Below, in pieces: positions 1-10,957 of a DNA stretch of 64,000 nucleotides (its first letter is position 1; the number at the start of each line of letters is the position of its first letter). This DNA comes from Loxodes magnus (Eukaryota; Ciliophora; Karyorelictea; Loxodida; Loxodidae). The DNA is taken from the NCBI GenBank assembly GCA_946699065.1, contig CAMPDV010000723.1, forward strand, positions 124,001-188,000. Direction: 5' to 3'. Both the position numbers and the translations under genes were made by a program. The notes under the pieces are model-generated. The model was not told the origin of the DNA and did not search any database. It worked only from the letters and a program-made list of their open reading frames with translations.

Positions 1-1549
1 TTTAAAGTCAATCAGCCGATGATTAATGTGACAGCTAATAACGAAATTACAGCAAAATAAAACAAGGTTTCATCTTAAGTAGTTTCTTATGCAATTATTT
101 CTAAATGATTTCCCTTAGTAGTTTAACATAATTAAATTAATTCTTATATGATTCCTATAGCATAATGAAACCTTAAAGTAAATATCTGATATCAATTACT
201 TATCCCTTCTTTCATTGTTTTTCTATCTTCACACTTTTCTTGAGTTTGTCAAATTATCTCATAATTATGTCTTAAAGATTATCTTTATTATTAGTCAATT
301 CATTCATAATATACTTAAGTTATTCTAAAGAGATTGGCTTACTTAAAAATTTACTCTTTTATTGCTAATAGCCTCGTTTTGGGTTACAACAAAAGGATAT
401 TATAGTCATAAAGCTTAGCTAATGCTTTAATTTTATTAATACTCTTAATAAATAAGGTATATAAATTTTCTTAAGTAGAGCTAATTAATAAATAGAAGCT
501 TAAAACTACAGCTATTTAAGTTCTTTTATCTCATTAATGCAAACTTAGCATTCAAAAAGGAAATTTTATAATGAAAATAGTGCATAATAATGCTATTCTT
601 TTAATATAGCTTATGCTTAAGTCTCTTATTTGATACAATCCTCTTTAATTATGTTAAGTATTTGAAACCTTAAGATAATTATCAGATTTTACACTTGTAA
701 ATTCTATGGTTTTTATTCATGTTATGTTTCATATAGTTATCTTTTATTTAGTATATTTTAATAGAGCAATTTTATTATTCTATAAATGAATCTATGATTT
801 AACTAGTTTTTGTTTTAAGGAACAAGCAAAATTAAATCTAAATTATTTCTTCGTTGAAATACTAATTGCAATAGTTATCCATTAAGTGTTATGCTTTTAT
901 TTCAATTTTTTAATTTTTGCTTCTAATTATGTAATTTATCAACTTTAAATTTGTTTAGTGCTATTTAATTAAGAAACCTTATATAAGAAAGAGTAGAAAT
1001 ATATATTAAAGGAACTTAATTTCATATTCAAATTTTTTAAATAGCTCTCTAGATAATTTTTGCTGTTAGGTTTAAAATTATTCTATAAAATGTTTCAGTG
1101 TTGAGATTATTTAGGATGGATTAAAAGATGAACATAAGCATATTTTTTCTGAATTTATTGTTTTAATTAGTTAAAAATAAAGGCTTATATTTGGCGATTT
1201 TAATAAAAATTAAAAAATTTAAGAAGCGAAATATTAAAATTATTAATTATCATATAAAATAGAATCCTTTTATTTAAACTATTAAGATTGTATATCTGTT
1301 TCATTACTTATGTTCGTTATTTATTCATTTAAGATTTAAAAATTTCAGATACGTTCATTTTTTTATTTTGCTTCTTATCCTATTTTAGTTTAATTCTTTA
1401 ATTTAAGTTTATGGAAATTAGGATTTAAATACTGACAAGTTTATTAATCTGACTTGAGGTATAGAAATATTATAATAAAAGACTTTTGGATTTATAAAAG
1501 GTTGAAGAAAGTAGGTTTCTACAATTTTATAGGAAATCTTTCTAGTCTA
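1..1549. other. A+T-rich intergenic DNA, no gene seen
   Basis: I see no conserved domain, RNA gene or long codon-like pattern on either strand. Because TAA, TAG and TGA can all be sense codons here, open frames alone mean nothing, so I make no gene call. Confidence 0.5.
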
Positions 1550-2551
1550 ATTAAATAAAAAGACTAGTATGACATTGATTATCGAATACAAAATAATTAT
1601 TTAGATTGCTTATTTATTTACTTTTATAATTACACTAAATATTTGCTTCATTTCCATTAGGTAAAAATTCACAATTTGACTATAAATAAATCCTTATTTG
1701 AAGTGCTTTAATAGGCATAATTAAATTTATTAAAGATTATTTGAAAAATAATAAAAAACTACATTTTAAAGTTCTTAAAATAAAACTAGTGATTAAACAT
1801 TTCACTTCTAGTTAGTTTTTATATTTATTTTCTGTAACTTTATTTAAAAAGTAGTATGAAAGTTGATAATTAAACTGGTTTATTTTATAAGTTTGAAAGT
1901 TAAATACTTTGCTTTAAATAGTTTGATGCTTTTGATGTACAAGTTACTAAGAAACTTACTTTTGTTTATTTTTTTTAATAGTAAAACTTTAAAGAATTCA
2001 TTTGCTTGATTAATTATAAGTGAAAAAGAGTAATTAGTAGCAGTAATTTTTAAAGCAATTGTATTAGCTTGTTTATCATTTATAAGTATCTTTGAAGAAA
2101 TAAAGTTTTCTTATTAAGATTCTTTTGATTTAAAACTCAAATAAGCTATAATTAATAAATCAGTAAAGTTATTATAATAAGGATATAAGTTCTTAGTTAT
2201 AAAAGTTTTGATATAATCATTTATTCTTTTTTTTAAGTAAAAAGATATAAAACAATTAAATTGTAAAAGCTTATACACTGGACTATTACAAGTCAATTTT
2301 ATGTTGCCTAGATTTAAATCATTTTATTAATAATAGAGTACTTATAAGTATCTTAATTAATTAACTATTTAATTATTTAATTGTATTGTGATTAAGTCAG
2401 TAAATTTATTAAGATAAGTTACTTTAATTTTGAAATTTTAAAAGTGAGTTATAAAAGTTAAAATAGAAAAAAAAAACACAATTTACTAAAAATATTTTTT
2501 TAAGAAAAAGAAATAAATCACTTGGAAAAATTCCAATACTCGTATTTAAAT
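1550..2551 (+). repeat. 5' flank repeat shared with WD40 loci A and B
   Basis: This stretch aligns loosely with the sequence upstream of the WD40 genes at 29501 and 51005. The order of short shared blocks is kept, for example the TAGTA-T/A-GAAAG-rich block near 1850 against 28770 and 50275, the AAGGATATAA block near 2178 against 29102, and the AAAAGATATAAAA block near 2240 against 29164. It is much more diverged from A and B than those are from each other, so locus C is an older paralogue. It may hold the family's promoter, but no defined element can be named. Confidence 0.6.
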
Positions 2552-2785
2552 ATGAAATTCTGCCGAACCTGTGCTTCTAAAAACTTGCTAATAAGATCAA
2601 TACGACTAAAGTTAGGGTAATTATTTAATTTTTAGGCACAATCATGAAGGGCCACGAGAATTGAGTTTTAGCGATAGCTTTAACCAAGGACCAGAAATGA
2701 TTGTATCGGGAAGTAAAGATACAACGGTACGTATTTGGAATTTCGAGACTGGAAATTGTAGTAATAGAAATTAAAACTCAAGTCT
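2552..2785 (+). pseudogene. WD40 gene fragment (locus C)
   Basis: The region starts with the same leader as genes A and B (M-K-F-C-x-T at 2552) and an intron-like stretch, then keeps one WD40 blade: K-G-H-E-N-W-V-L-A-I-A-L, then M-I-V-S-G-S-K-D-T-T-V-R-I-W-N-F-E-T-G-N. The two halves of the blade are in different frames, with a one-base slip near 2693, and the leader is out of frame with the blade. After about 2785 no further blade is visible, whereas A and B have seven. It is therefore a truncated relic. TGA in 'E-N-W' fits tryptophan. Confidence 0.75.
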
Positions 2786-3089
2786 GTTTCAGTCATATTC
2801 TTCACTAAATAAATAGGTAAAGTGGCTTTTAAGCAGTTCTAAAGTATCCTTTAATTTAAAAAATTTACCGGATAAATTTCTTCTAGTAATCTATTTAAAA
2901 ATTAGAAGTTAAAGTCATTGTAGGGATATTATTTTTGGTCCTTTTTTGAAGAAATTTATTCAAATTCATTATAGTATAAAATATAATTACCTGTATAATT
3001 TTGTAAAATTTATTCTTGAAGAGAAGATAATTATATCTTTTTATAAATTTCAGGAATATAATAAACTGATTATTATTTAAATAAACTTA

Positions 3090-5030
3090 CGTCCAAATTC
3101 ATATTTATTTTGTGGTTCTTATTGCATTTGTAGAAGTTGCTATTTTTTTCTTAAAATAATTTTTATTGTTATTGTTAAGTTTATTGATCTCTCTCAATTT
3201 TCGTGTTCTACTCATTATTTAAAATCTATAATTCATTTTTTGATATTTTTCTTCCGTTTATTTTGTTCTGGCTTCTTTTTTTTATTATTTTTGATTTAGA
3301 TAAAGATTTTTTTAATCTATCCTGAACTTCAAATTGCTTCTTATATATTATCTAGTGATTTTTAGGTCTTTTCCTGCTTTTTCGTGTTATTCTGTTTTTC
3401 TGGTAAAATTTTATCTATATTAACATTCAATTATGCTTTAATTTTTTCTTATGTTTGTCGTTCTTTTTCTCTTTTATTTTTCAATTTTTTTTTTTAATCA
3501 ACGATTTTATTTTGATTAAAGGAACACTATTTTAATTCTTTGGTGATAAATCTTACCCTTCTTCTTTTTTCCCCAACAAGTATTTTTGCCTTTTACATTT
3601 TTTAAATCTAGTTTAAGAAGTTAAACTTTTGTGATTTTCTTCTTTAAAATGGTTTTATTGTTATTTACTTTTCAGGCTAGAAATTTCCATCTTTTTATTC
3701 CTTCTCCATCGGTTCAGGTAAATTTGACTGTCTGGCATCATTTCTTTCAGGACTTAAAGAAATGCTTATTTTAGCTGCGAAAATATTTTCTGCTTTTTCA
3801 TCTGAATTTATTAGGCTAGAGTTATTAATTCTTTCTTTAGCAACTAACTTTATATTTGTTACTAGTTTTGGTGGATTTTATTAATTTTTACTTTTCAGAA
3901 ACTAAAACTTATGTTGAGACTTTGTGTTCTCCTAAGATGATTAATCTAATTTTGGATTATTAGTCTCTTCTGCTAAATTTCCTTATTCCTAAAGAGTTTG
4001 TTCCAACTTCTACTCAAATTCTTTTGTTGATTCATACACGACTTTTTCTTTTTCTTTTTCTTTTTCTCTTTTTCTTTTTTTTGCTTTGCTATTTTATTTA
4101 AGTTCTAGAACCATTATCCAGTTTGAAAAAGCGTTTAAAATAGATTGATAAACTTCTATCTGGTTTGTTATAATTACTCCTACAACTCATTAAAAAACTG
4201 CGTGGCCTCATCAGTTTATTCTCCTTTTAACTCTTTGTGTTAAATTAGCATATCTTTTATTTATGTTTTTTTATTATAAATTTAATTTGTCTTCAAAATG
4301 TTTCTAACCTTCAACCTTTTAATAAAGCCTATCTAAAATCTCTATGTCTTTTCTTTTGCTTCATGTATGGCCAGTAAATTTTTTGAAAATTGTATTTCCT
4401 TCAATTTCTCTATATCATTTTTGCACGATGATTTATAAACCAGTTTAAGAACTTGGCATTTTCTTTACTTCTTCTCTTAATAAAGCGTCAAAAAGCTGCT
4501 TGCATTTGATTAGATGCTAAGGAATCTTTTATTTTTTTGGTTATAGTTCTAGTTACTTACTATTCTATAACTGTTTGAGGTAATTATTACTTCTACATTT
4601 CACTTTTAGTTGCCTTTAAATTGATTCTTGTCTTTGCTAAACTTTTTTATCTTCAATAGAAATTTAGTTTTCTTCTTTTTTTCCTGTATTTGACTCTGCT
4701 TCTATAAATTTATTTCTTTAGTTTCTTATACTTATGAAATATTTTGCAATTAATCTTAACTTAAAACTTTTTACATATACGAGCTTGTCTCTTCAATAAA
4801 AAGTTCCGTATTTCTGCCGTTAAAAGTTTCATTTGGTTATTGATTTTCCTCAATTTTCTGATTTTATTCCTAGTCGATAATTGTAATAAAATCCTTAAAA
4901 GTGCTATCATAGTGCTTATTTTCCTCCTATGACTATTATAAGAGTTTCGATCCATCACATACTGAATCTGCTTCAAATTGATCTTACTTTACAGTTTCAT
5001 TTTAATAAATACTTACTTCAAAAAATCTCT
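3090..5030 (-). CDS. Lys/Glu/Gln-rich charged protein, unrecognised
   Basis: Read on the minus strand with TAA/TAG as Gln and TGA as Trp, this gives one sustained protein-like frame from about 4680 down to about 3100: Q/E/K-rich, coiled-coil-like, with more ordinary patches such as K-C-K-Q-L-F-D-A-L-L-R-E-E-V and V-V-G-V-I-I-T-N-Q-I-E-V-Y-Q. A (CTTTTT)n tract at 4042-4080 reads as alternating Lys-Glu. Upstream of 4680 the frame continues acidic and Gln-rich (D-S-T-F-K-D-F-I-T-I-I-D), but in a different frame, joined across a run of seven A's, so there is an indel, a sequencing error or an intron there. Start and stop cannot be fixed: no clean ATG opens the frame, and composition drifts to non-coding near 3090. 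No family is recognised. It lies tail-to-tail with WD40 relic C. Confidence 0.55.
4042..4080 (-). repeat. (CTTTTT)n tract coding Lys-Glu repeats
   Basis: About five CTTTTT units on the plus strand, slightly interrupted. In the minus-strand frame of the surrounding gene they read as alternating AAA/GAA codons, giving a K-E run. The period of six keeps the frame, which supports the coding reading. Confidence 0.7.
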
Positions 5031-5159
5031 TTGCTTCTTTTCTTTCCAATATTCAGGAGATTTTAATTGAGAGTTCTTTATCTAATTTTTCTTTTCTATT
5101 AAAATAGTAAAAATTAAAACAAAAAGTATAAAATAAGCAATTACTAATTATAACTCAAT

Positions 5160-8100
5160 AATCACTCATTTTACTCTTAATCTTGCTTAACTAATACCAG
5201 GGTATAACTAATTGCATTAAATTAAAGAAAGCTATTCCATTTAAATAATATATTCTACAGTCAGAATTAAATATATATTCTTAGTAAGTAGCAATGCTAA
5301 AGCTTAAGAATTAGAAGGGAATATTTTTGCTTATTGGTTTATAGACTAAGGAGAAGACTTTTTTCTAAATATTGTATTCTTATATTTAACAAATAGTCAA
5401 ACTTTAAAGCTTCATATTAAATATTATAACTCCTTTATTTCAAAAAGAGTGAAGTTAAATAGAATGCCCTCATAAAGTATCGTAATCATCTTATTTGAGA
5501 TTTATCTCAGTATCTTTACTTTTATAAATTTTAATTTATGTTAAGCTTAAAATGAAATAGTAATAATAGGAAGTTTATTTAATCTTAATTTAAGAAATAA
5601 AACTTATTATTTTTAGTTTTAGATAAATTATTAAAAGAAAAAAAAGCAGGCAAGAGAAGAGGAAGTATGAGAATAATAAAAATTATATGAATCAAAAAGG
5701 TATAATGCATGATAAAATTAAATTTCATAGACTGATGTAATGCCTTGATTTTTTATGCTATTTGATATTATGGAAATAGAAATTTCGATAATTAAAAAAA
5801 TAACTTTTTTTATAAATTGAATTTTTTTGATGAAATGAATAGCAAAAAAATTTTAATAAAAAGTTAGCTAACTTTTATCGTGAATGTTCAAGCTTAAGAA
5901 ATAGCATAGTTATAAATAAATTTTACTAAAATTTCGAGTAGAAGTAAATTATTAATTAGATAAATCCAGATTTTCTACAACTTTATAATATAGATATAAA
6001 TAAAGAATTAAGAAGAATAGTAAAATTTATAATTAGCAACAAGTGAACAAATTAAATTAATATCAAAGGAATGAAAATTTAGTAAGTAGAAGTTCAAGTT
6101 AAATCAAATAAAGTTAAAAATATAAATAACTTTTAGCAATAGTCAAAATATTTAGATCTTTTACTTAAAGTTGAGTTTGAGAGTGAGTCAAATATAAAAA
6201 AAACGAAAAATGATTATAATTTAATTATTTTAATCAATGTTTTAAAATGCATTCAAATTTCTAATTTTTCATTAATTTATATAATGATTATTATTCCCTT
6301 AAAAGAGATTTTAATGGATATCAACAATAATTTATTTTACTATTTCTTTATAAAAGATAGAAACAATCTATTAATTAGTTGTTTATTATAAATAATAATT
6401 AGCTTTATTTTAATATTCAATGCATCTTATTTCCTTTGATGACTTAAAACTTTTTCACTAAACACATATAAAACTATCTATTGTTAATAAAAATTATGTA
6501 AAATTTTGTTAGTTATCTATTGGAGTCTTTTAATTAACTATTTTCTCAAATTATATCATATTTAATACTAAATATTTAGTTTATTAATAGAGATTCATTA
6601 ACCTTAAAATTCAATGCTCCTTTTTTATATATAACTTAAGATTCATAATATTTTGCTTTCAAATCTATTTCTTAATTTTTAATATTAATTTTTAAGTATT
6701 ACAGTATTAAATATAAAAATAAACTTTTGGTATTTGTTATAAGTATAAAACAAGTTTGATAATCATTGCTTTTCTTTTAAGATTGCTGTATAATATTTTT
6801 TTATAAAATGCTTGTGTAATTAAAGTTAAGGAAATATTATTTTTTTAATTATTTTTTATAGGTTTAAAAAGGTTTAATCAATCAAGATTTTCACTTTCAA
6901 AGTTCAATTATTTAAGCAAAATAATTTATTCTTAATATCATTCATCAAATTAGTTTTATTTCTTAAATTAAGGATAATGCTTTTACAATTTAATGCAGTT
7001 TCTATTATTAACTCAAAGTTAAAAAGTTAATTTTTACTCTTTTTGTTTTTTTAGTAAAGTATTTAGATTTTTTTGAAGACATTTATTTTTTATTTTAATT
7101 ATTCATTCACAAATTTTTTTTCGTAGTTGTATTTATGAACTAATAAAGTAGATTTACTATTATTAAAAAATTAACAGTCTAAATTTAAATTAAATAAGCT
7201 TTATTGTTTTTATAAAAACAAATTTTATTATGTTTAGATAATTAAAAATTAGAATGTTTCAGGTAAAGTACGAAATAGTTATATTTTAATTGCTTAATAT
7301 AAATATTTATTCAACCTTACTGTAATATCAAAAAATTAAGTTTGCTAAAATTTTGTTTTTAGTACATTAATAGCTAAATTGAACAAATTTTAATCTTTTA
7401 GTAAAATTTTATAAATAAAGCTTAAAACTTAAATGATTATATAACTATCTTTCTATTCTTAAGTTATTGAAATTAATTTAGAAATGTTAAATTAAAAATA
7501 ACTTATGATCTGAAATTTTATGTTTAAGCTCTTTAACAAAAAAACTATAAACATAATTTAGTGAGTTGTTTGAATTTCCAAATAATGTTCTTTTAAAAAA
7601 TTATTTCCAAAGTATTATTATTTTATTTATTTGATTGCTAAATAATAATTAATAAAAATTAAATAAAAAAAACTATTTAGAATTTATGTGTATTCACTTA
7701 ACTTTTATAATTAAATTTATCTCTCTTAAATTAGTGAGATTTTAAGATAAAGGCATTTTAGAATTTAAAACTTAGATTTTTAATTTTCTTTGTTAAAAAT
7801 AGCTAAATATTTTGTTTTATGTAGTTATTATTAATAAAATAATTATAACGTTGAATCTTAAATACCCTCAATAGATTATTATTAATACGTTTTGTATTTT
7901 TTTTAATTAAATTCTTATGTTTTTATATTAATAGAATAAAATTTTTACTCATATCATAGATTTATTATTAAGAATTTAACGCTTTACTTTTATTATTTGA
8001 AGAATAAAAAAAAACTTATTTTTTTTAAGTTAATTTAAGGTATTTTCTTCAAAATTTTATAACAGTTATGAATAAATTAGCCTTATAATTTAGTTATAAA

Positions 8101-8470
8101 TAAAAAAAAAAAGACGGATCTAGTAAATTATTAGATTAAATGAATAATTAAAGGTAGTTAGTAAACTTGTGCTAAATATTTATTTTCATTTAGTTATATA
8201 ATTGATTTGTAATGAAATCAAAAATGTTCTAAAATTTATTTAATGTTTTATTGTTTTTAAGGTATTCAAGCATTTGTAAATATTCTTATCATTTATTTAT
8301 TAAGGTTTAGAGTAAAGTAACTTTCATAGTTCGAAAAAGGGATAATAATGTCTAATTATTAAGTTAAATAAGGAGTTTATTTTGTTTGTTTTCATTTTCT
8401 TTAATGTCCGTTTTTTAAATGTTTACATTATTCATTGTATGTATAGCTAATTATTATTTTATTTTTATAA
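5160..8470. other. A+T-rich intergenic DNA upstream of the kinase gene
   Basis: About 3.3 kb with no recognisable domain, RNA gene or repeat. A short A/G-rich patch near 5635-5700 could be a weak coding shadow but has no support. The promoter of the kinase gene should lie in the last few hundred bases; I see no defined motif there. Confidence 0.45.
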
Positions 8471-10957
8471 ATGGAATTTGGCTTCGATTAAGATTTCATA
8501 ATTTAACGAGAGGATTTAGAAATAGGAGAGCTAATTGCAAGTGGAGGTTTTGGAACTGTGTATAAAGGAATATGGTTAGATACCAATGAAGTTGCCATAA
8601 AATAGTTATTTATATAGAATTCGACTATAGATATCAATCAAGAATTCTAAAAAGAGTTGACAGTATTAAAGAAGTTCCGTAATCCTAATGTTATAATGTT
8701 GTATGGTTATTGTCCTTAACCTCTGAGTTTAGTGATGGAATTGATGGTTCAATCTTTATTTTAGTTCCTGCATAATAATAATGAGATACCATGGTTACTA
8801 AGATATTAAATCAGTTTGAATATAGTATCTGGATTATAGTACATACACATGTAGGAAATAATTCACCGTGATTTAAAAAGCAGCAACATTTTATTGGATA
8901 GGAATAACGTGGCTAAGATAACTGATTTGGGATTGGCAAAGATAAAGACCTAATCAAAGTCATTTAATACAAGCTCAAATATGAAGGTTGGCACGATATG
9001 TTGGATGGCGCCTGAGTTGTTATTGAGAAAGCCTCAATATAGTAAAAAATCAGACATTTATTCATTGGGAATGGTGTTTTGGGAGATAGCTTCGTAGAAG
9101 ATTCCTTTTGAGGAAACGCATGAGATAGGCATAATATAGTTGTTAATGAGTGGAGAGAGAGAGGAAATGCCGGTTGATTGTCCTGAGTAATATGCTTAGA
9201 TAATAAGTGGATGTTGGGCTTAGGAGGTTTAGAATAGACTCGAAATCAACTAGATCAAAAAGATGTTAAAGGAGTGTATCAAAAATTAGAATTAGATTGA
9301 TTAATAATCTTAGTCTAATTTTCAGCAATCTTAAAGTTCGATATAAAATACACTATAGTAGTAGTCAACTAGGTAATAAGCTCAGATGATTGTGCCTTAA
9401 TAATAAATAGAAGAAATATAAACGTAATAATTAGCAAATATCTCAATATTAACCTTTGAAAATTTGTTATAGTTTTTGAATCAGATAAAAGGAGAGAATG
9501 TAAATTTAGTAATGTTAAAGTGAGGTCCTTTAAATCAAACTAGATTTGTTGATTAAGTTTAAATTCTGCTGCAATTACCATAAGTGACAGATTTTAAAAT
9601 TCATGTAAAGTTGATTTAGATATTGCAGTTATGTAAATCATAAAAAGGAGTAGCACAAATTGCTTCCAATGCCTTAACAATGCTAAACTATATGAATTTT
9701 AATTTCACTTAATAAAACTTATCAAACATCGACTTAATTAACTCTGATCTCTCTGACACAACCTTCACCTCCTGCAACTTCTCCAAATCCAACTTAACTA
9801 CTGTCAACCTCTGTAACACCAAATTTATTAACTGCGACCTCTCCAACACCAATCTCACTTCTATCTCTTCTGAATATCCACACATATTCACTGGACACAT
9901 AAACTCAGTCACATCCGTGGCCATCTCTTCAAACAATAATTTAATAGTTTCTGGATCATTTGACACTACTCTAAGACTCTACAATATAGCCTAAGGTACC
10001 TGTAAGACCATGAGTGGTCACACAGGTTATGTATATGCTGTGGCTATATCCAGTTATTCAGAGTTCATCATATCGGGAAGTGGAGATAAGACGGTGAGAC
10101 TATGGGACGTCAAAACAGGTACCTGTAAGACCATGAGTGGTCACAAAAGTTATGTATATTCTGTGGCTATATCCAGTGATTCAGAGTTCATTGTATCTGG
10201 AAGTAGAGATAAGACGGTGAGACTATGGGACGTCAAGACAGGTACCTGTAAGACCATGAGTGGTCACACTAGTTATGTATATTCTGTGGCTATATCTTGT
10301 GATTCAGAGTTCATCGTATCGGGAAGTTATGATAATACGGTGAGACTATGGGACGTCAAGACAGGTACCTGTAAGACCATGAGTGATCACACTAGTTATG
10401 TATATTCTGTGGCTATATCCAGTAATTCAAAGTTCATCATATCTGGATCGTATGACGAAACTATTCGTTTATGGAACTCATGAACATAATAATGCATAAG
10501 AATCTTTTCGGGACATACCTCTTATATCTTATCGGTAATATTCTCAAACAATAACAAGTATATTTTATCTGGATCACATGATAAGACTATAAGAATCTGA
10601 AACGTCTCTACTGGATAGTGTATCTGTACACTTTTGGGTCATACAGACAGTGTCGGTAGTTTATCATTATCTAAAGACAACAATTGGTTGGTATCAAGTA
10701 ATGGATGTAATTGAATTTTCTATAACTAATCAAGTGATTACAACATTCGAAGATGGAATATAGGAAGAATATTGAATGGAGAATAAGCAACTAACTAATA
10801 ATAGGTAAGTTCAAATATACAATTAATTATATAGACTGACTGGAATAGAATATATGCTGACTATGGATTAAGATTCTAGAAATGTACTCTGAAAGGTGTC
10901 ATTATGAGTGGAGAGGATAAAAAAAAATATGACAAATCTGGCTGTGTAATTTTCTGA
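8471..10957 (+). CDS. Protein kinase - pentapeptide repeat - WD40 fusion protein
   Basis: An 828-codon frame from ATG 8471 to TGA 10955, unbroken if TAA/TAG are Gln and TGA is Trp. Kinase domain, residues about 14-270: glycine loop G-G-F-G-T-V (25-30), V-A-I-K with Lys44, alpha-C Glu62, catalytic H-R-D-L-K-S-S-N (132-139), D-L-G (152-154, a DFG variant), W-M-A-P-E. All key residues are present, so it should be an active Ser/Thr or dual-specificity kinase of tyrosine-kinase-like type. A Gln-rich linker follows (about 275-330), then an A-S-N-A-L-T-M-L segment and pentapeptide repeats (about 416-466; N-L-S-N-I-D-L-type units). A seven-blade WD40 propeller runs from about 473 to 790. TGA codes Trp at 9521, 10481, 10598 (the conserved R-I-W-N position) and 10712. 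Blades 2-4 are almost identical in DNA. The protein probably acts as a cytosolic signalling receptor, with the propeller sensing and the kinase responding; this is inferred. The stop choice is inferred because the frame stays open beyond it. Confidence 0.92.
9990..10483 (+). repeat. Tandem 126-bp WD40 blade repeats
   Basis: The block beginning GGTACCTGTAAGACCATGAG recurs at 9994, 10120, 10246 and 10372, a spacing of 126 bases or 42 codons, exactly one WD40 blade. The units are nearly identical at the DNA level. Differences are mainly at the residues after G-H and at the residue before the structural Asp in S-G-S-x-D. This indicates recent amplification or gene conversion inside the gene. Confidence 0.9.

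Noticed and set aside
9709-9966. 85-residue minus-strand frame within the kinase fusion
   Set aside because: It is antisense to the pentapeptide region, whose plus-strand reading is clearly coding; the low stop density on the other strand is a shadow.
8471-10957. Standard ciliate code (TAA/TAG Gln, TGA only stop)
   Set aside because: TGA occurs at conserved tryptophans in five independent domains and would truncate every major gene here.
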